From positions 1 through 64,000 of the forward strand of contig JABANP010000193.1 of NCBI GenBank assembly GCA_013115135.1: a stretch of DNA of 64,000 nt, in the 5' to 3' direction. The notes beneath the pieces were generated by a model, which was not told the origin of the DNA, searched no databases, and worked only from the letters and a program-made list of their open reading frames with translations. Both the position numbers and the translations under genes were made by a program. Positions 10,854 through 22,074 of the stretch are shown one piece after another. Every line of letters starts with the position of its first letter. Within the stretch, counting starts at the first letter, position 1. The stretch comes from Perkinsus olseni (Eukaryota > Perkinsozoa > Perkinsida > Perkinsidae).

Positions 10854-13730
10854 TCATCTGACTTCCCTGAACAAGGTGCAAACTCGACCGGCCTCCGATA
10901 GCCCCTCCTCCCCTAGCGCGTTACCACCATCTTCACAGCTCCTCCGTCCTCTACCATCCCGTGCAGCAGCAGCAGCAGCTGTGCGCACTACCTCCTCTCG
11001 ATCCTTCTGAATACCCTGTACCCGAAAGTGACCTATTCAATATTTCTTCCACCCAGGACTTACGGTGTGCAGATTGTCCAGGACAGCTCGTTTAACAGTA
11101 GTAACCTTAGCATTCCAGTCGATAGTATCCTGCACTGCCTGGCACCTCAGTCTATTACCCAGGAAGAGCTCAGTCCACTGATTCACGTCATCGACGATCT
11201 GAACGGCATGACGGAATCCTCGGAGACGTCCTTAGCTGCATCACTTCCTCCGCACATGTCCAGAAACGACCGAATCTTACACTCTTCAGGGTGAGGTTCA
11301 TCATCCGCGTCCTGTCTTCTATGTCCTCCAGGCGCTCCAATATACCCAACAATGATACCCTCAGAGTGAGCATGTCCCTACCTCTCGCTTGACCCTGAAC
11401 CAGTATCCCCTACACAACTACTACTACCGTCGAGTTACCCGGAGTCTCAGTAGACCGCCTATGAACTCATCACACGTTATATGTCCAGAATCATCCACAT
11501 CGAGGATCTTGAAAAGCTCCTCAATCATCGACGAGTCTATGTCAATCAAGGCAAGCTTCCTCTGAATGACACCAAGGTAGTGGGGAAGCAGCACTTGAGC
11601 TACTCACCTTCACTGCCCGATCGCTCAGCACACAGGACTCGAATTCCTCCCATCTCAGAGTACCCGACCCATCAATGTCAGCTCGCTCGAAGGCACTCCG
11701 CATCGAGCGTATAAATCTAACCTCTAGCTGGTAAATGAGCTGCCAAGATAGCGTCCGGCCAAGGTTGTCACATGAGAAAGTAGTACCCTCCCGCGTTCCT
11801 CCTCGTTATCTGCAGATATCGCCATAACCCTCTCGACGACCACTCCGAGAAGGGCCTTCAGCATCCCATAGGAGCAGGTGTACACGACAGCGATGATCAA
11901 TAGGTTAGCCGCCCAATTCCTCTCAGCCACCTTGACGAGTCAATCAAGCTGAGTTGACATCCCGCAAGCTTACTTCCCGCGAGACCACATACCAATTATC
12001 GAGAGTAACTAGCTGAAGGCACGTCAACATCGACCTACCGATGTTACCAAAGTATTGGCTCAACTCCGGCCAAATGTGCACCTGGCCCGAACAACTACAT
12101 AAACACCAGAAACTTGTTGTTCGGCTGAGCACCCCGTACTCTACCAGTTACATTGTCGAAAGCAGCCGCGTCCCCAGGCGTGCTGAGGGCCAGGGCTACC
12201 TAGAGGAGCTGAATAGAGTGGCGTGGGGACGATGGTCGTCACCTCGCTAGGAGTTGGTAGATGAGCGGTGGCCTGGCCTACTATTAGAGTCAAGTAACTA
12301 GCTACCATGAACCTATTGGAGTTGAAAAGCGCTACATGGGTTACCACGGACAAGATGAAGGACGGACGTGCAGTGAGTCGGATTGGATTGAAGACGGTTG
12401 GAGATATCCCGAAACCAGGGAATGTTTGCAAGGTTCTGCCGACAAGATCAGCACGGGTTTTTAGGGGGCGTATTCTTCGGTGCTATCTCTGACTCGTAGC
12501 AGTGCATTGAAGCCAGGGAGACGAGCCCACATTCATTGGCGGAATGATCGTACTCACATTATGACACCGAGGACGAGGGATATCCAAGCCAGACTGCGGA
12601 GGGTAGAGGCGATACCGGAGACTAGCACCCACAACTGCCCCAGGCCACTACTGTGGCGAACAAGGCTCACTGGCCTGAGGCACAGCGAGGTTTCCTCAAC
12701 GGAACAGCCGCGGGAAGAATCGGGTGGTTTACCGTATGAGTCTTATAGCCCTCATAGCCGAGCCTAGTTGCAGCTTGTGGCCGGTAGAATAAGACCAATC
12801 AGAGGCGGACTCAATCGATCTCAGGCCGAAGTAGACGTCATAAACTCCGAACACCAGAAGCATGAAGTCAACCAATATCCAAGAGTCAAGGAAGATGTCC
12901 CATCCTAGCAAGAGAGAGACATCACGAGAGGGGTTCTAACAAGAGTCCCATAGAGAATGTACTGCACTTCGCAGCAGGCGATAGAGAGGAGAGAAATGAC
13001 GGTGTGCAGCAGCACCTACCCAGCCTCTTCACGTGGATGAATAGCTCCACAGTGAACGCTGCCAAGCAGAGCATTTGTAGCACTTGGAAGATGAGCATCC
13101 CTGTTGTCTCGTCTGGAGAGGGTTCCCCCACTATGTCCGTCTCCAGGCCGGCTAGCATGGTGGACTAACAAGGGAGTAGCGGTAGGTCAGGCGACTGGGC
13201 GGGGAGATCTCGCAACTCACTGCTAGCACGACCAACCACATAACAGATTCGAAGAAGTGTCTTCCGAGCGATCGAGGCGACGATCGCCTTTAGGCCACCA
13301 CCCTCCGGAGAGCTCATGATTGGCTGATCTGTGGTGGGGGTCGACGGTGGACCGATAGCCGAGCTGCCGGTTGCCGAGTACCGACTGAGTATGAACACAC
13401 TAGGTAGCTTGGTGAATCGGCGGGGACACAAGGTAACGCATGAGACCTCGAAGCCCTTCTTGAAGCGAGCGTCCAACCGCGTCCCTCTTCAGGTGCATCA
13501 CGGCGAAGCTGATGTCCAACAGCACCTCGCAACCTGACAATACCATTGGGACGTTGGCCAACAGTATTCAGGGGCAAATATGATGGTGACACAGGATAAT
13601 GATCACTCGATAACCCCCTGACTGTAGTACTGCCATACCTGTCTAAGACCTCTGCATCAACAGCACAGACCGTCTTTGCCTTGGTCGCGCTATCCTGCCA
13701 TAACCGATGACCTTCCTCATCATTACCACC
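10854..13730 (-). CDS. Single-domain voltage-gated cation channel with C-terminal EF hands
   Basis: Minus-strand exons give one six-helix unit in order: S1 (HFFESVMWLVVLA joined to STMLAGLE), S2 (GMLIFQVLQMLCLAAFTVEL), S3 (ILVDFMLLVFGVYDVYF), S4 with spaced arginines (SAMRAIRLIR), S4-S5/S5 (LWVLVSGIASTLRSLAWISL), pore loop (YFGNIGRSMLTCLQLVTLDN, selectivity region around TLD) and S6 (NLLIIAVVYTCSYGMLKALL). Two EF hands follow: AFERADIDGSGTLRWEEF and ILDVDDSGHITCDEF. Coiled-coil-like segments come next (LGILERLEDIEDRTRMMNL), and the last exon is KDREEVVRTAAAAAA with a stop at 10854-10856. Unlike animal CaV/NaV channels there is only one domain, so a tetramer is expected. It probably carries Ca2+ or Na+ across a membrane and senses Ca2+ through the EF hands. 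The N-terminal exons upstream of S1 (about 13270-13940) are uncertain. Confidence 0.8.
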
Positions 13731-14668
13731 CACCCCACCTTGGTTGTTGCTTCATCGTGTGCTGAACCTGATATACTGGTAGAGGGAGAACCCACCGCAC
13801 AGCAGCACTCCTTACCGTCATCACCGTGGCTCGAGCTCTCCGCCTCATCGTGCTCCTCGATCGTACTGTCCTGACCGAGACACTACCCCCTCGACGTCTT
13901 GAACTACGAGATACATAGAACCACAGGCAAGCCACTCGGAGCACTCGAGCACATCAACCCGGATTGGCAGCAGCCAACTACCTTTTCGCTATGGCTCCCC
14001 TCAGGGCTGGCTCTTGCTCCTCATCATCCACCCCTCCCACAGGGACGATCCTAGCTGTTATCCGTCTTCTTGCCACCATCACGACAGCCTATCAAAACGC
14101 CTCCATTTCAAAATGGATTGAGTTAAACGCAACTCGCAAAAGACATCGGGAAGCACACTAGAGTTGGCGTTAACCCAGGCCCGGGTGCTCGAATCCTGCC
14201 TGACAATTGTATCATAGTCATCATACTCGGCTGCACTACTCAGCCAGATCGAATCACAACGTACAAAATGCCAAAACCTCCGAAACCCCATCAATTTCTG
14301 TGTTACAATGGTACAGGCAGTGGAAGAGGTGACACATATCACTAAGAGCTGGGTACACGACTGCGAAGCCGTTGACAACAAAATCGAGGCAAGTCTCAGA
14401 AAGTCTCATAAGATCATCTGCTTGCCTCGAGCACCCTAAGACCAGTATATTGCAGACTGCGGTTACGGGATGATTCCTTCAGTAGTGATCAGCCATAGAA
14501 AATGATCCAAGTACATCAACTGTTCCCAGCACGTAGGGAGCCTTGACGTTATACTCGAGAAGGAATGACGACAAAGTGACAAGAGCAGCAGTCTTGGAAA
14601 AGTAGTAAATTGTTGAGTGTTAGTCACAGGACCACTAGTTGTAGTAGAAGATGATGCAGCAGGGAAGC
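13731..14668. other. No gene firmly recognised
   Basis: An acidic frame on the minus strand around 13750-13900 may be 5' coding sequence of the channel. On the plus strand around 14300-14420 the reading VTHITKSWVHDCEAVDNK resembles the end of a BRCT domain, but I cannot assemble the rest. Confidence 0.3.
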
Positions 14669-15052
14669 TCAACTGCAAGGTACGTGTCGGAGAACGGCCA
14701 TGGCCATCTGGGAAGGATCTTCACTCCTAGAGACCATGCAAGCAGTAGGTACAGTGACGACATCGAAGCGCCCAACTCTCCGCCTTTTGATGAGGTCACA
14801 AGGCTCAGCGGCTTCACACTCGAACCTACCAACACGTCGAACTCTCGGACAACACGGCCTGGTAGAGGCCGGCTTCTCGCAGTCAGTGTCCTTGCGCAAA
14901 GTAGCATCTCTCAGAGTATCAGCATCATCACTAGGTAAGGGAAGCAAAGGACCAAGGCTGAACCTGCCCCTTCGGATGTGAGAAGGTGGCGCTGCTTCAT
15001 CTGGCTGATGCTGCTGCTGCTGCAACTTATTGGGAAGAGTACTCTCGACCAT
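14669..15052 (-). CDS. Small protein with repeated RxGRF motifs, copy A
   Basis: A single frame of about 127 residues from ATG 15052 (MVESTLPNKLQQQQHQ) to 14669. It has a short poly-Gln start and three basic motifs: RRGRFSLG, RRVGRFECE and KRRRVGRFDVV, followed by MVSRSED. The same layout occurs in the minus-strand gene at 18007-18484, so the two are paralogues. RFxV peptides (here GRFDV) are known from WNK kinases as ligands for the CCT domain of SPAK/OSR1-type kinases. Whether that applies here is inference. No catalytic domain, signal peptide or membrane helix is visible. It could be the C-terminal exon of a longer protein, but the matching poly-Gln starts of both copies argue for a short one. 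Confidence 0.6.
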   Translation of the reverse strand: MVESTLPNKLQQQQHQPDEAAPPSHIRRGRFSLGPLLPLPSDDADTLRDATLRKDTDCEKPASTRPCCPRVRRVGRFECEAAEPCDLIKRRRVGRFDVVTVPTACMVSRSEDPSQMAMAVLRHVPCS

Positions 15053-15675
15053 GCAAAGCACAGGCCTTGCTACAGGTAATAAGTAGAAATTATATAAACC
15101 AAAACAAACCTGATAGAGATTAATGACAATGATCCTTGAAATTCCCCCGAGGAATGATTCTAGCGACGGATTGAGGGAACATGATGACGGCTCTCGCTCG
15201 AATCTTGGAATCTTGCGTTCTTACTTGCAACGACGCTCAGCACAAGTTTGCCGTTTTGCGTTAAGTCGTTCGAGTGTTTATTGGATCCTTCGACGTCACT
15301 GTACCCTCTTCCCACGACAAAGGCCACTGAAGTTGCTCAACATACGAAGGGGAAGCGGACTACTGACGCCTATGATCGTTGAGCTCAAGCTCGCCCTCTC
15401 CGGTCGAGGGAAAGGTCTTCAGTGAGTTCGAATGGCTGTCGAACTGGGTAACGCAATAATAAATACCAGAGGCAGCTGCCAACTGATGGGACTTCAGCGA
15501 AAAGAAGTTCTTCCTATGAAATGGACTGACTACTGCGCTGACTACATGAGATTTTGGCAGGGATGGCAGAGGTGACGCAACAGCAAGAATGGGGACAACA
15601 ACCGGATGACATACTACAAAAACTTGATAACGACGAACAATGATGGATGAAAGACTGACTGACACGGATATAAGC
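15053..15675. other. Spacer between GRF protein A and the transporter
   Basis: Frames at 15123-15425 (plus) and 15360-15689 (minus) have no recognisable content. I see no gene here. Confidence 0.4.
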
Positions 15676-16983
15676 TCAACTAGTAGCAATGGTGTTGAGA
15701 AGGCCTGACAGACAGAGGGGGAACATCAGGACCCCAAAAGTGAATAAGCAGATTGAGATGTACCAGGTGAGACTCTGACTAGAAAGGGAACGTAGACTAA
15801 CACCGCGCGACTTCTCATCATCTTTCAGAGCTTCCCTTTCGTAGAAAATGATACAGTACAACATAGTTGGAAAAATGAAGACTAACGTGTTAGCGGTGAC
15901 AATGGACATAAATGAGTACGTGTATCCTAGATCTTCTACTCCGAGCGAGATCGACAGACAGAAAATTATGAATAGCAGAGTAGACCCGATATGCAGCTTG
16001 TTTGTATCCTTCAAAGACGGCCAAAAGTAGCATAGCGCCTCCCCCAGGGACTGCCTAGCAGCGAATAATATAATTGGGAAGGCCGTTAGTAGGGCAATAG
16101 GTAGTGTTATGTAGCCTGTAAGTATCGCTGGATGGCCCAGTGGTAAACTGAGATAGAAGTTGGAGGTAACCTCATAACCATAGACATAATAGGGTATTAC
16201 CATTGCTACTACAAAGAAGACCGTGACAACAACAAAGGCAAGGAAGAGGATGACATCCAGCTTCCTCATATTCCTGTTCGTAGTGTCTTGTGCAACTGGT
16301 AGGACGACGAAGTGACAAGAATAGGCCCCAACGAACAGGGGCATTACAGAGAGCATCTGCCATATGTCAGATTCTGGTGGGAAGCCGACTGAATCGGTTC
16401 CAGCAACCTCTTCAGTCGCGGCTGCATAGCTCACTCCTGCAATGACTGAATACAGGAATAGTGTTAAGCCGATCGCACTTGTGAGAGCATTAGCTGATAT
16501 ATGCTTAGCCATGCATATTGGCAACAAGAGAACAATAACGAGCCCGATGAAACCCGCCCTTATCCAGAATCGATTAGTCTGAGTAGACCCCGGGCTGAAG
16601 TGCTCCGTCAATGAGAGGCCAATATCAGCAAATACTTGAAGATACACTGTATCCATGAGGGCGTTGTTGACAAAAAGGACGACGTCTGTGACCGGGGCCA
16701 GCCAGGGAAGGCCAGCGTGGACAGAAACTGTGTTGTAGGTGAGCCGTTTCTCAGGCATTGCTACAGCGATACAGTTCAAGAGGTGTGCGGTGAATCCAGA
16801 GAGAACCGCGCAAACTATAAACCACGAGATGCCTAAAGCCCAACCACACCTGGACAGACCATAGGCGAGGGTTAGCATACCCGTACCAATGATAGAGTTC
16901 GCCAGACAAGCCACACCAGCAAAGGTGCCCCCTTTAGGAGCCAAAGGTGGTAGATCGTAGTCAGAACTCACACGGCTCGTCAT
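15676..16983 (-). CDS. Amino acid transporter, AAAP/SLC38-AVT family
   Basis: An intronless frame. The start at 16983 (MTSRVSSDYDLPPL) gives 435 residues; an in-frame ATG at 17076 adds 31 residues with Cys and His that look untranslated. Eleven or so hydrophobic segments follow. The first is the family signature ACLANSIIGTGMLTLAYGLS, the unwound helix of the APC fold that binds the amino acid. TNRNMRKLDVILFLAFVVVT in the middle and LTGYITLPIALLTAFPIILF are typical later helices. It would move neutral amino acids with H+ or Na+ across the plasma or vacuolar membrane. It lies between two paralogous GRF-motif genes on the same strand; no functional link is proven. The substrate cannot be told from sequence. 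Confidence 0.85.
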   Translation of the reverse strand: MTSRVSSDYDLPPLAPKGGTFAGVACLANSIIGTGMLTLAYGLSRCGWALGISWFIVCAVLSGFTAHLLNCIAVAMPEKRLTYNTVSVHAGLPWLAPVTDVVLFVNNALMDTVYLQVFADIGLSLTEHFSPGSTQTNRFWIRAGFIGLVIVLLLPICMAKHISANALTSAIGLTLFLYSVIAGVSYAAATEEVAGTDSVGFPPESDIWQMLSVMPLFVGAYSCHFVVLPVAQDTTNRNMRKLDVILFLAFVVVTVFFVVAMVIPYYVYGYEVTSNFYLSLPLGHPAILTGYITLPIALLTAFPIILFAARQSLGEALCYFWPSLKDTNKLHIGSTLLFIIFCLSISLGVEDLGYTYSFMSIVTANTLVFIFPTMLYCIIFYEREALKDDEKSRGVSLRSLSSQSLTWYISICLFTFGVLMFPLCLSGLLNTIATS

Positions 16984-17083
16984 GAGTTGTTTAACTGTGT
17001 GCGAACACTCTTCAACACGGGTGATATGCCCTAACTTCTGTGATGCGCATGCGTGCGGGTCAGCGCACGCGTGCACCTGTTAC

Positions 17084-18006
17084 TGGCAACTGTTTCAAGC
17101 TCCTCCAAGGCTGTAGTTGAGCATTGTTCCTCTTCGAGTTAGTCGTTCTGAGTGCGGCAGTATCAGCATGATTTCCCTGCTCCCGCTTGGTGCGGAGGCT
17201 GAGAGGGGCCATCCTCGCATTATACACTCTAGTCCCAGCTGCTTCGTTCTGCTATGCCACCTATCGAGGGGCGTACGTACGCTGAGGTTCCCGACAAGTT
17301 GGACGACGTGAAGTCAATTCCACCACGCGAGAGCAATCATCTACGAACAGATCAAACAGCATTGTTTCAATGTCGACCCCTGTACACTCCGCTTGGATGC
17401 TTTCCCCCTCGTTTACCAGCGAGAACGTGCTTCTCGGCAAGTACCTCTTGAAAAACGGAGTTGACGCGGTCGCAGTGTTTCGTGTCGCCGGGACACTGAC
17501 ACGTCTCCGACAGACAGGCCACAACAGAGGACCAGGACTATGCAATGACATAGTACTTGATGCACACCACAGAGTTGCGACATCCTGGATTACCTCCGAT
17601 AATCTACGGTACAGTTAGTTAACCTCTACCCGCAGACAAGCAAGGAGAGCAGCTCAAGTATTGACCAAAGCAACTCAGCGCATCTCGAACAGTCCTCGCG
17701 CCTCGAGGAAACGGCAAGTCTCACAGAGACGAAGAACAAACTCAAGATGTCTCGAATGCGCCAACCACTGTTGACGACACCTACGCAGGGGCATCAGCAA
17801 GCTAGCGACACACAAACTAAGTGCTTTGCCAGCACGCCAACCGCTATGGTCCCACAAAAATTCACTGCTCACGGCAGTGAAAGGAGGGACGCGCGATGGA
17901 ATTGATATAATCCGAACAAACAACCGAAGAGACGGACACAGAATGTGTTGCAAGTTGAACAATACCTACATGTGACTGCAAAGATAGCAGTCAAAAAGGG
18001 GTAAAA
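17084..18006. other. Unassigned open frames
   Basis: Frames overlap on opposite strands at 17254-17618, with possible coding on the minus strand (SLVNEGESIQAECTGVDIE) or the plus strand (LGKYLLKNGVDAVAVFRVAG). Neither matches a family I know. No feature is claimed. Confidence 0.3.
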
Positions 18007-18484
18007 CTAAGGAAAAGAAGACCGCTTGATGACGACCTCTTCACCGTTCCGGAAAGAATCCTCGGATCTCGATATCACACAACCAGACAGCAAAGTTGTG
18101 ACTTCGAATCGGCCCACACGCCTACGCTGGACCATCTGTGGAACACTATCGCGCTCTGCTTCAGCACACACAAACCGACCTATACGGCGAACTTTAGTGT
18201 GAGGTGCGGCCAGAGACCCATTACAGCCAACGACAGCAGCACCATCATCAACATCACCCTTGTAGAGAATGGCGGCCGATAGATCACGAGCGTCCAAGGG
18301 GAGAGAGGCTCACGACAGGCTCAAGATTGAAACGACCCCTTCGACAGGATGACGAGGTCGTGGAAGAAGTGCTTCCACTACCACCGAGGCTGCAGCTGAG
18401 AGCGGCAGATTGCACGGGAGTAGTGATATGCTGCTCCTGGTGCTGCTGCTGCTGCTGTTGAACATTGCAACAAGGCTGGGCCAT
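18007..18484 (-). CDS. Small protein with repeated RxGRF motifs, copy B
   Basis: Starts at ATG 18484 (MAQPCCNVQQQQQQHQEQ). The first exon has a Ser/Thr-rich stretch and RRGRFNLEPVV. A second frame (from about 18190 down to 18007) has KVRRIGRFVCAEAE, QRRRVGRFEVTTLL and VISRSEDSF. The two frames are presumably joined by an intron that begins near GTGAGCCTCTC at about 18313 and ends before the KVRRIGRF block. The order, spacing and flanking words match copy A at 14669-15052, including the RSED after the last motif, so this is a gene duplicate. Being conserved in both copies, the three basic RxGRF sites are the likely functional parts, most simply as short docking peptides. The function is unknown. 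Confidence 0.6.
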
Positions 18485-19271
18485 GGAAAGCACCGACGAC
18501 GACAACGATGGCCAACGGTCTCCCGTTAGGGATGAAAATTCGATAAACTTACAACTTCTGAAGAGAGACTTCATATCAAACCTTCACACACTCCTAGAAG
18601 CTGGAGTAAGTTTTGCCATTATGATGTTCAACCCACTGTAATCGATTCGATTGAGATCCGTCGATTCGCATGCTAGCTCTCCTAAGAAAATCTTGCAATC
18701 TTACTGATTTCCTCAGCGATCTTTGGGCTCGCGTGTTGCGTGACGCCACTCTCAGCTCGGTGCTTCCGCCCTCATAAGGTAGTTTCTCAGCCCAACCTTA
18801 AAGATGGTCGGATTGTCTTACGAGAAGCCTGTTCTGTCAAGCAGTGGATCGATCGGTGTTCGCAGTGGGCTTGGTCAGTTGCCACCGCTACACAGGTCTG
18901 TCTCCTTCTATACAGAATGCGGGATGATCTTACTTTGTGTGGTATGGGTGGCTAGACCGAAGTAGAGTCCCCCTCTCAGGCGTGGTTACGTCCTACTAGA
19001 GCTCATGGATCTGTCGGTTGCGTCTCAGGAAGAGGCTGTGTGTGTTGATACTGGCCGGTATCCGCTCTGGGAAACAATCCTGGCATGGTGAAATCCTTCC
19101 GGGGTGGTATTCCCTCAGGATATCTGCTGCACAACTTGTGTAGCCGAGCTTTATTGACCACAATCAAATACACTAGCAATCGTGCATCGGTCGTCATGAA
19201 TGCAAACGAAGCTCACGTGGCAGGTGCTTCTTGTCAGTTGTTATTCGTTAAGTCTCATCTCATTCGCCACT
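18485..19271. other. Intergenic, no gene recognised
   Basis: Upstream regions of GRF copy B (minus) and glutaredoxin 1 (plus). The two are divergent, so promoters for both should lie here. No motif is distinct enough to call. Confidence 0.4.
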
Positions 19272-19618
19272 ATGTCTGTTAAGAGTTTCGTTGATAACGA
19301 GATTGCCTCCAACAAAGTTATGGTCTTCAGCAAGAGCTACTGCCCTTTCTGCAAGAAGGCTAAGGAGGCCCTTGCTTCGATCAACGCCGATGCCAAGGTT
19401 ATCGAGCTCGATCAACGTGATGATTGTGCGGACATTCAAGACTACTTAGGCCAGCTCACTGGCGCTCGTAGTGTAAGGCTCCTCCTTTATAGTTTATCAC
19501 GGGTATTTTCCTGTGGCAGGTACCGCGTGTGTTTGTGAAGGGCAAGTTCATCGGTGGCGGCGACGATACCGTGGCCAAAGTCCACAGTGGAGAGTTGAAA
19601 ACGTTAATCCAAGCCTAA
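19272..19618 (+). CDS. Dithiol glutaredoxin, cytosolic type
   Basis: Exon 1 is 19272-19472, the intron 19473-19519 (47 nt, GT-AG) and exon 2 19520-19618; the product is 99 residues. MSVKSFVDNEIASNKVMVFS leads into the active site SYCPFC (CPFC), then the TxP-type loop RSVPRVFVKGKFIGGGDDT that holds glutathione, then a C-terminal helix. Length and motifs are those of a class I glutaredoxin, which reduces disulfides and glutathione-mixed disulfides with glutathione. The Val-Pro cis-proline motif falls just after the intron. A paralogue with an acylated N-terminus starts 288 nt downstream at 19906. The start is fixed by the family's usual N-terminus. Confidence 0.92.
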
Positions 19619-19905
19619 TTGACTGAGCTATCGCCCGGGCTGGGCAAGAGAGGCCGATGGGTTGCTTAAAAGGCTCTCAGTATTCCTCGTTGCAGTCGCC
19701 CAGAATCGGAGTTTTGTTGCTCCCTCATGAGTTGAGTTCGTAGTGTATTGGTATCCCCGGTAGCGACGGCGCTGTTCATTGCGAAGGTGGCTAGCTATGG
19801 CCCACGAGGGTCTCGGGGGAATTATATGAGTGAATATTGGCTTATCAACGTTGAGAAAGAACAGTCAGTTTGGTAGACCTTTTTGAAGTAGTATAAGTTG
19901 TAGTT

Positions 19906-20513
19906 ATGGGTAACTGTTTGTCACCTGCTGGAGGAGGGGCCCCAATCAGTACAGAGGAAGTAAAGAAGTTCGTTGACGACGAGATAAAGCAGAACAGGGT
20001 GATGGTCTTCAGCAAGAGCTACTGTCCACACTGCAAGAGGGCCAAGAATGCTTTAAACAGCATCGGTAGGGTAGCCCTCGAGGTTAACTCATAATATCAT
20101 AACCCATTGCAGGTGCCGAGTACAAGGTGGTGGAACTGGATGGCCGCCCGGATTGCGCTGCCATTCAGGACTATCTCAACGAAATCACTGGTGCCAGGAC
20201 AGTGGGTCCAACTACAGCCGGTAACTTCCGCCAACCCCCACGTTCTCCCATAGGTTCCACGCGTTTTTATTGACGGTAAGTGCATCGGTGGAGGCAGTGA
20301 GACTGCAGCATTGAAAGAGAGCGGAGAATTGCAGAAGGTGAGCAGAGGGTCAAGACAGCGAGGTATTCCGCCATTCTTAACACGGGTTGCTGCTGGTACC
20401 AGTGGCAAGGTCTGTATAGTATTCACTCAAGTGTAGTAATGCTTCCTCAGATGCTTGGTAAGACGACTAAAGAAGAGGGGGGCGGAGGTCTTGAGCAACA
20501 GCAACAACAATGA
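19906..20513 (+). CDS. Glutaredoxin with N-terminal acylation signal
   Basis: Exons are 19906-20065, 20113-20201, 20254-20337 and 20451-20513, with introns of 47, 52 and 113 nt. The active site is CPHC (KSYCPHCKRAKNAL), the cis-Pro loop is ARTVPRVFIDGK, and GGGSET binds glutathione. The protein begins MGNCLSPAGGGAP: Gly2 and Ser6 fit N-myristoylation and Cys4 next to it fits palmitoylation, so it should sit on a membrane. The last exon adds a tail (MLGKTTKEEGGGGLEQ) ending in a run of five or six Gln. The core is close to the upstream glutaredoxin (VMVFSKSYCP in both), so the pair arose by tandem duplication and then differed in location. The intron position before Val-Pro is shared. Exon joins are by eye but in phase. 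Confidence 0.88.
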
Positions 20514-20840
20514 CAAGATGGGTAGACTGTACTTTCTGACACCTCTAGCTCCCCTGAGGATGTTTTGTATTACTCGTGAGCATATTGCGCTTGCTGCCAG
20601 CGGCGCGCTGAGTTTTTAAGGAGACAGTGGAACGAATGGCTAATATTACTACTACTACTACCCCGGTGGAAGTAGGTTGTAGACTGTCTCCTATCGTCAG
20701 GGGACTTGGCTCCTCATCTCGAAGGCCCTTGCGTTGCAGTGAAAGACGGGCAAGCCATAGTCTGACAGCCATAAAAAGGAGGTATCGAGTTGATGTTCAT
20801 CCCGCAGTTGGAGCGGAATCCCTCTTACCTTCTTATCGAC
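20514..20840. other. Intergenic
   Basis: Short TAC trinucleotide run near 20645. No gene seen. Confidence 0.4.
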
Positions 20841-21237
20841 ATGCCGCGGAAACACAAGTCTCGTAGTCCAGCGACGACATCCTCATCGGCGTCCTCATCG
20901 TCCACTGGTAGAGCAGGGGTTAATCGGAGTATTGCTGAAGTGTCGAAAGCGCAGTCAGAGGTGATATGGTGCAACGGTTGGGGTGGGTGTCGTTAGGGGG
21001 GTACTTGAAATCGAGAGGTCGTAAGTTCTATTCCTTGTTCTTCCATACGTTCAGTACACTACTTCGCTCGAGCCCCACGTGTCTGCCTTGAGTAAAGCCC
21101 TTGGCATCATCCTCACTAAGAGGTGGCTTCTGCTGCCCGATAACTCTATTGGAGAGACCATGCTAGATGAGGCTACTCAACCGGTCCTCCGAAAGCACAC
21201 CAAGGCCGTTGGCTGGATAACGGCTGATCTGTACTAA
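20841..21237 (+). CDS. 100-residue protein of unknown function
   Basis: Exon 1 20841-20960 and exon 2 21055-21237 join in phase across a 94-nt GT-AG intron. The protein starts MPRKHKSRSPATTSSS, a basic Ser-rich leader. The second exon encodes a compact, probably helical part (SLEPHVSALSKALGIILT, then RWLLLPDNSIGETML) ending WITADLY. I recognise no family. The basic start could be a nuclear signal or a mitochondrial presequence. The gene model is supported by consistent phase and by stops in the intron. Confidence 0.5.
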
Positions 21238-22074
21238 TCGGGGTTGTCTGAGTATTATTCGGCAATCAGAATTTGCTGTTATTCATCGTGGAAGTAGGGT
21301 CACCCTACTACTAGGGTGTCGCTGCAGTAGGCAAGAAGTAGTCCCTTCTAGTACCTACATTGAGCCTCTCGTCGGCATCACACCTGATGTTTTAGAACCA
21401 GAAGAGCTGAACAGCTGCTGGTTGATATGCAATCGATGTTGGTGGATTTTCAAACGAAGCATGCCGGCAATCTTGGACGGATAATCCGTCACCTCGATGG
21501 TAGGCATCTTGCGGCCCATCGCGCCCAGGGCGGAGGGGAATATCGGTAGTGGCCACCAGAGTCGCGATAATTTGAGCAACGAGTGGTCCGTTATCTTCGG
21601 CTGCCGTCATTTTGGAGACGGGCGGGGCCGTCCAGTTGAACTTAGCCTCCAACCTTGTCTCCCAATCGTCAGGTATCGCGACCTCGACCGTCGCTGGTGG
21701 CGAAGGAGGGCCCAGCTTCGAGACCCTGGAAGTTATCAAATCCGCCAGTGCGTGTGCAGCTGAGATGATGCTAGCGGTGGAGGCATTGCTCGACCGGCTA
21801 GCAACAGTCGATATCAGCCCTAAACATCTTAAAGTAACAACTACTGTAGTATCGAATGATAGCCAGGTTAGCTCCACTTCAGGACGAGGCAACTATCAAT
21901 ACTTGGACGGCAGGGTTGGTTCTGCCAGGACCAACGACGGAGTTGTGTACGCGTGCTAGTGATACCGACGATTCGAGTGAATAATGGAACCAAGAAGTAT
22001 CTTACGCTGGCATCTTTGGTTGCGTTCATGCCTAGGATGCTTCTCATGAGTATGCATCAGACTTTTTATTCAGG
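21238..22074. other. Unassigned open frames on both strands
   Basis: A 166-codon minus frame (21392-21892) overlaps a 115-codon plus frame (21612-21959). On the minus strand another frame reads MPTIEVTDYPSKIAGMLRLK, which might be the end of a spliced protein. Strand and product cannot be settled by eye. Confidence 0.3.

Noticed and set aside
14268..14420. BRCT domain on the plus strand
   Set aside because: Only the final helix (SWVHDC) looks right; the rest of the domain cannot be found.
20540..20866. Genes in frames 20545-20772 (minus) and 20627-20866 (plus)
   Set aside because: They overlap each other on opposite strands, contain a simple TAC run and show no domain.
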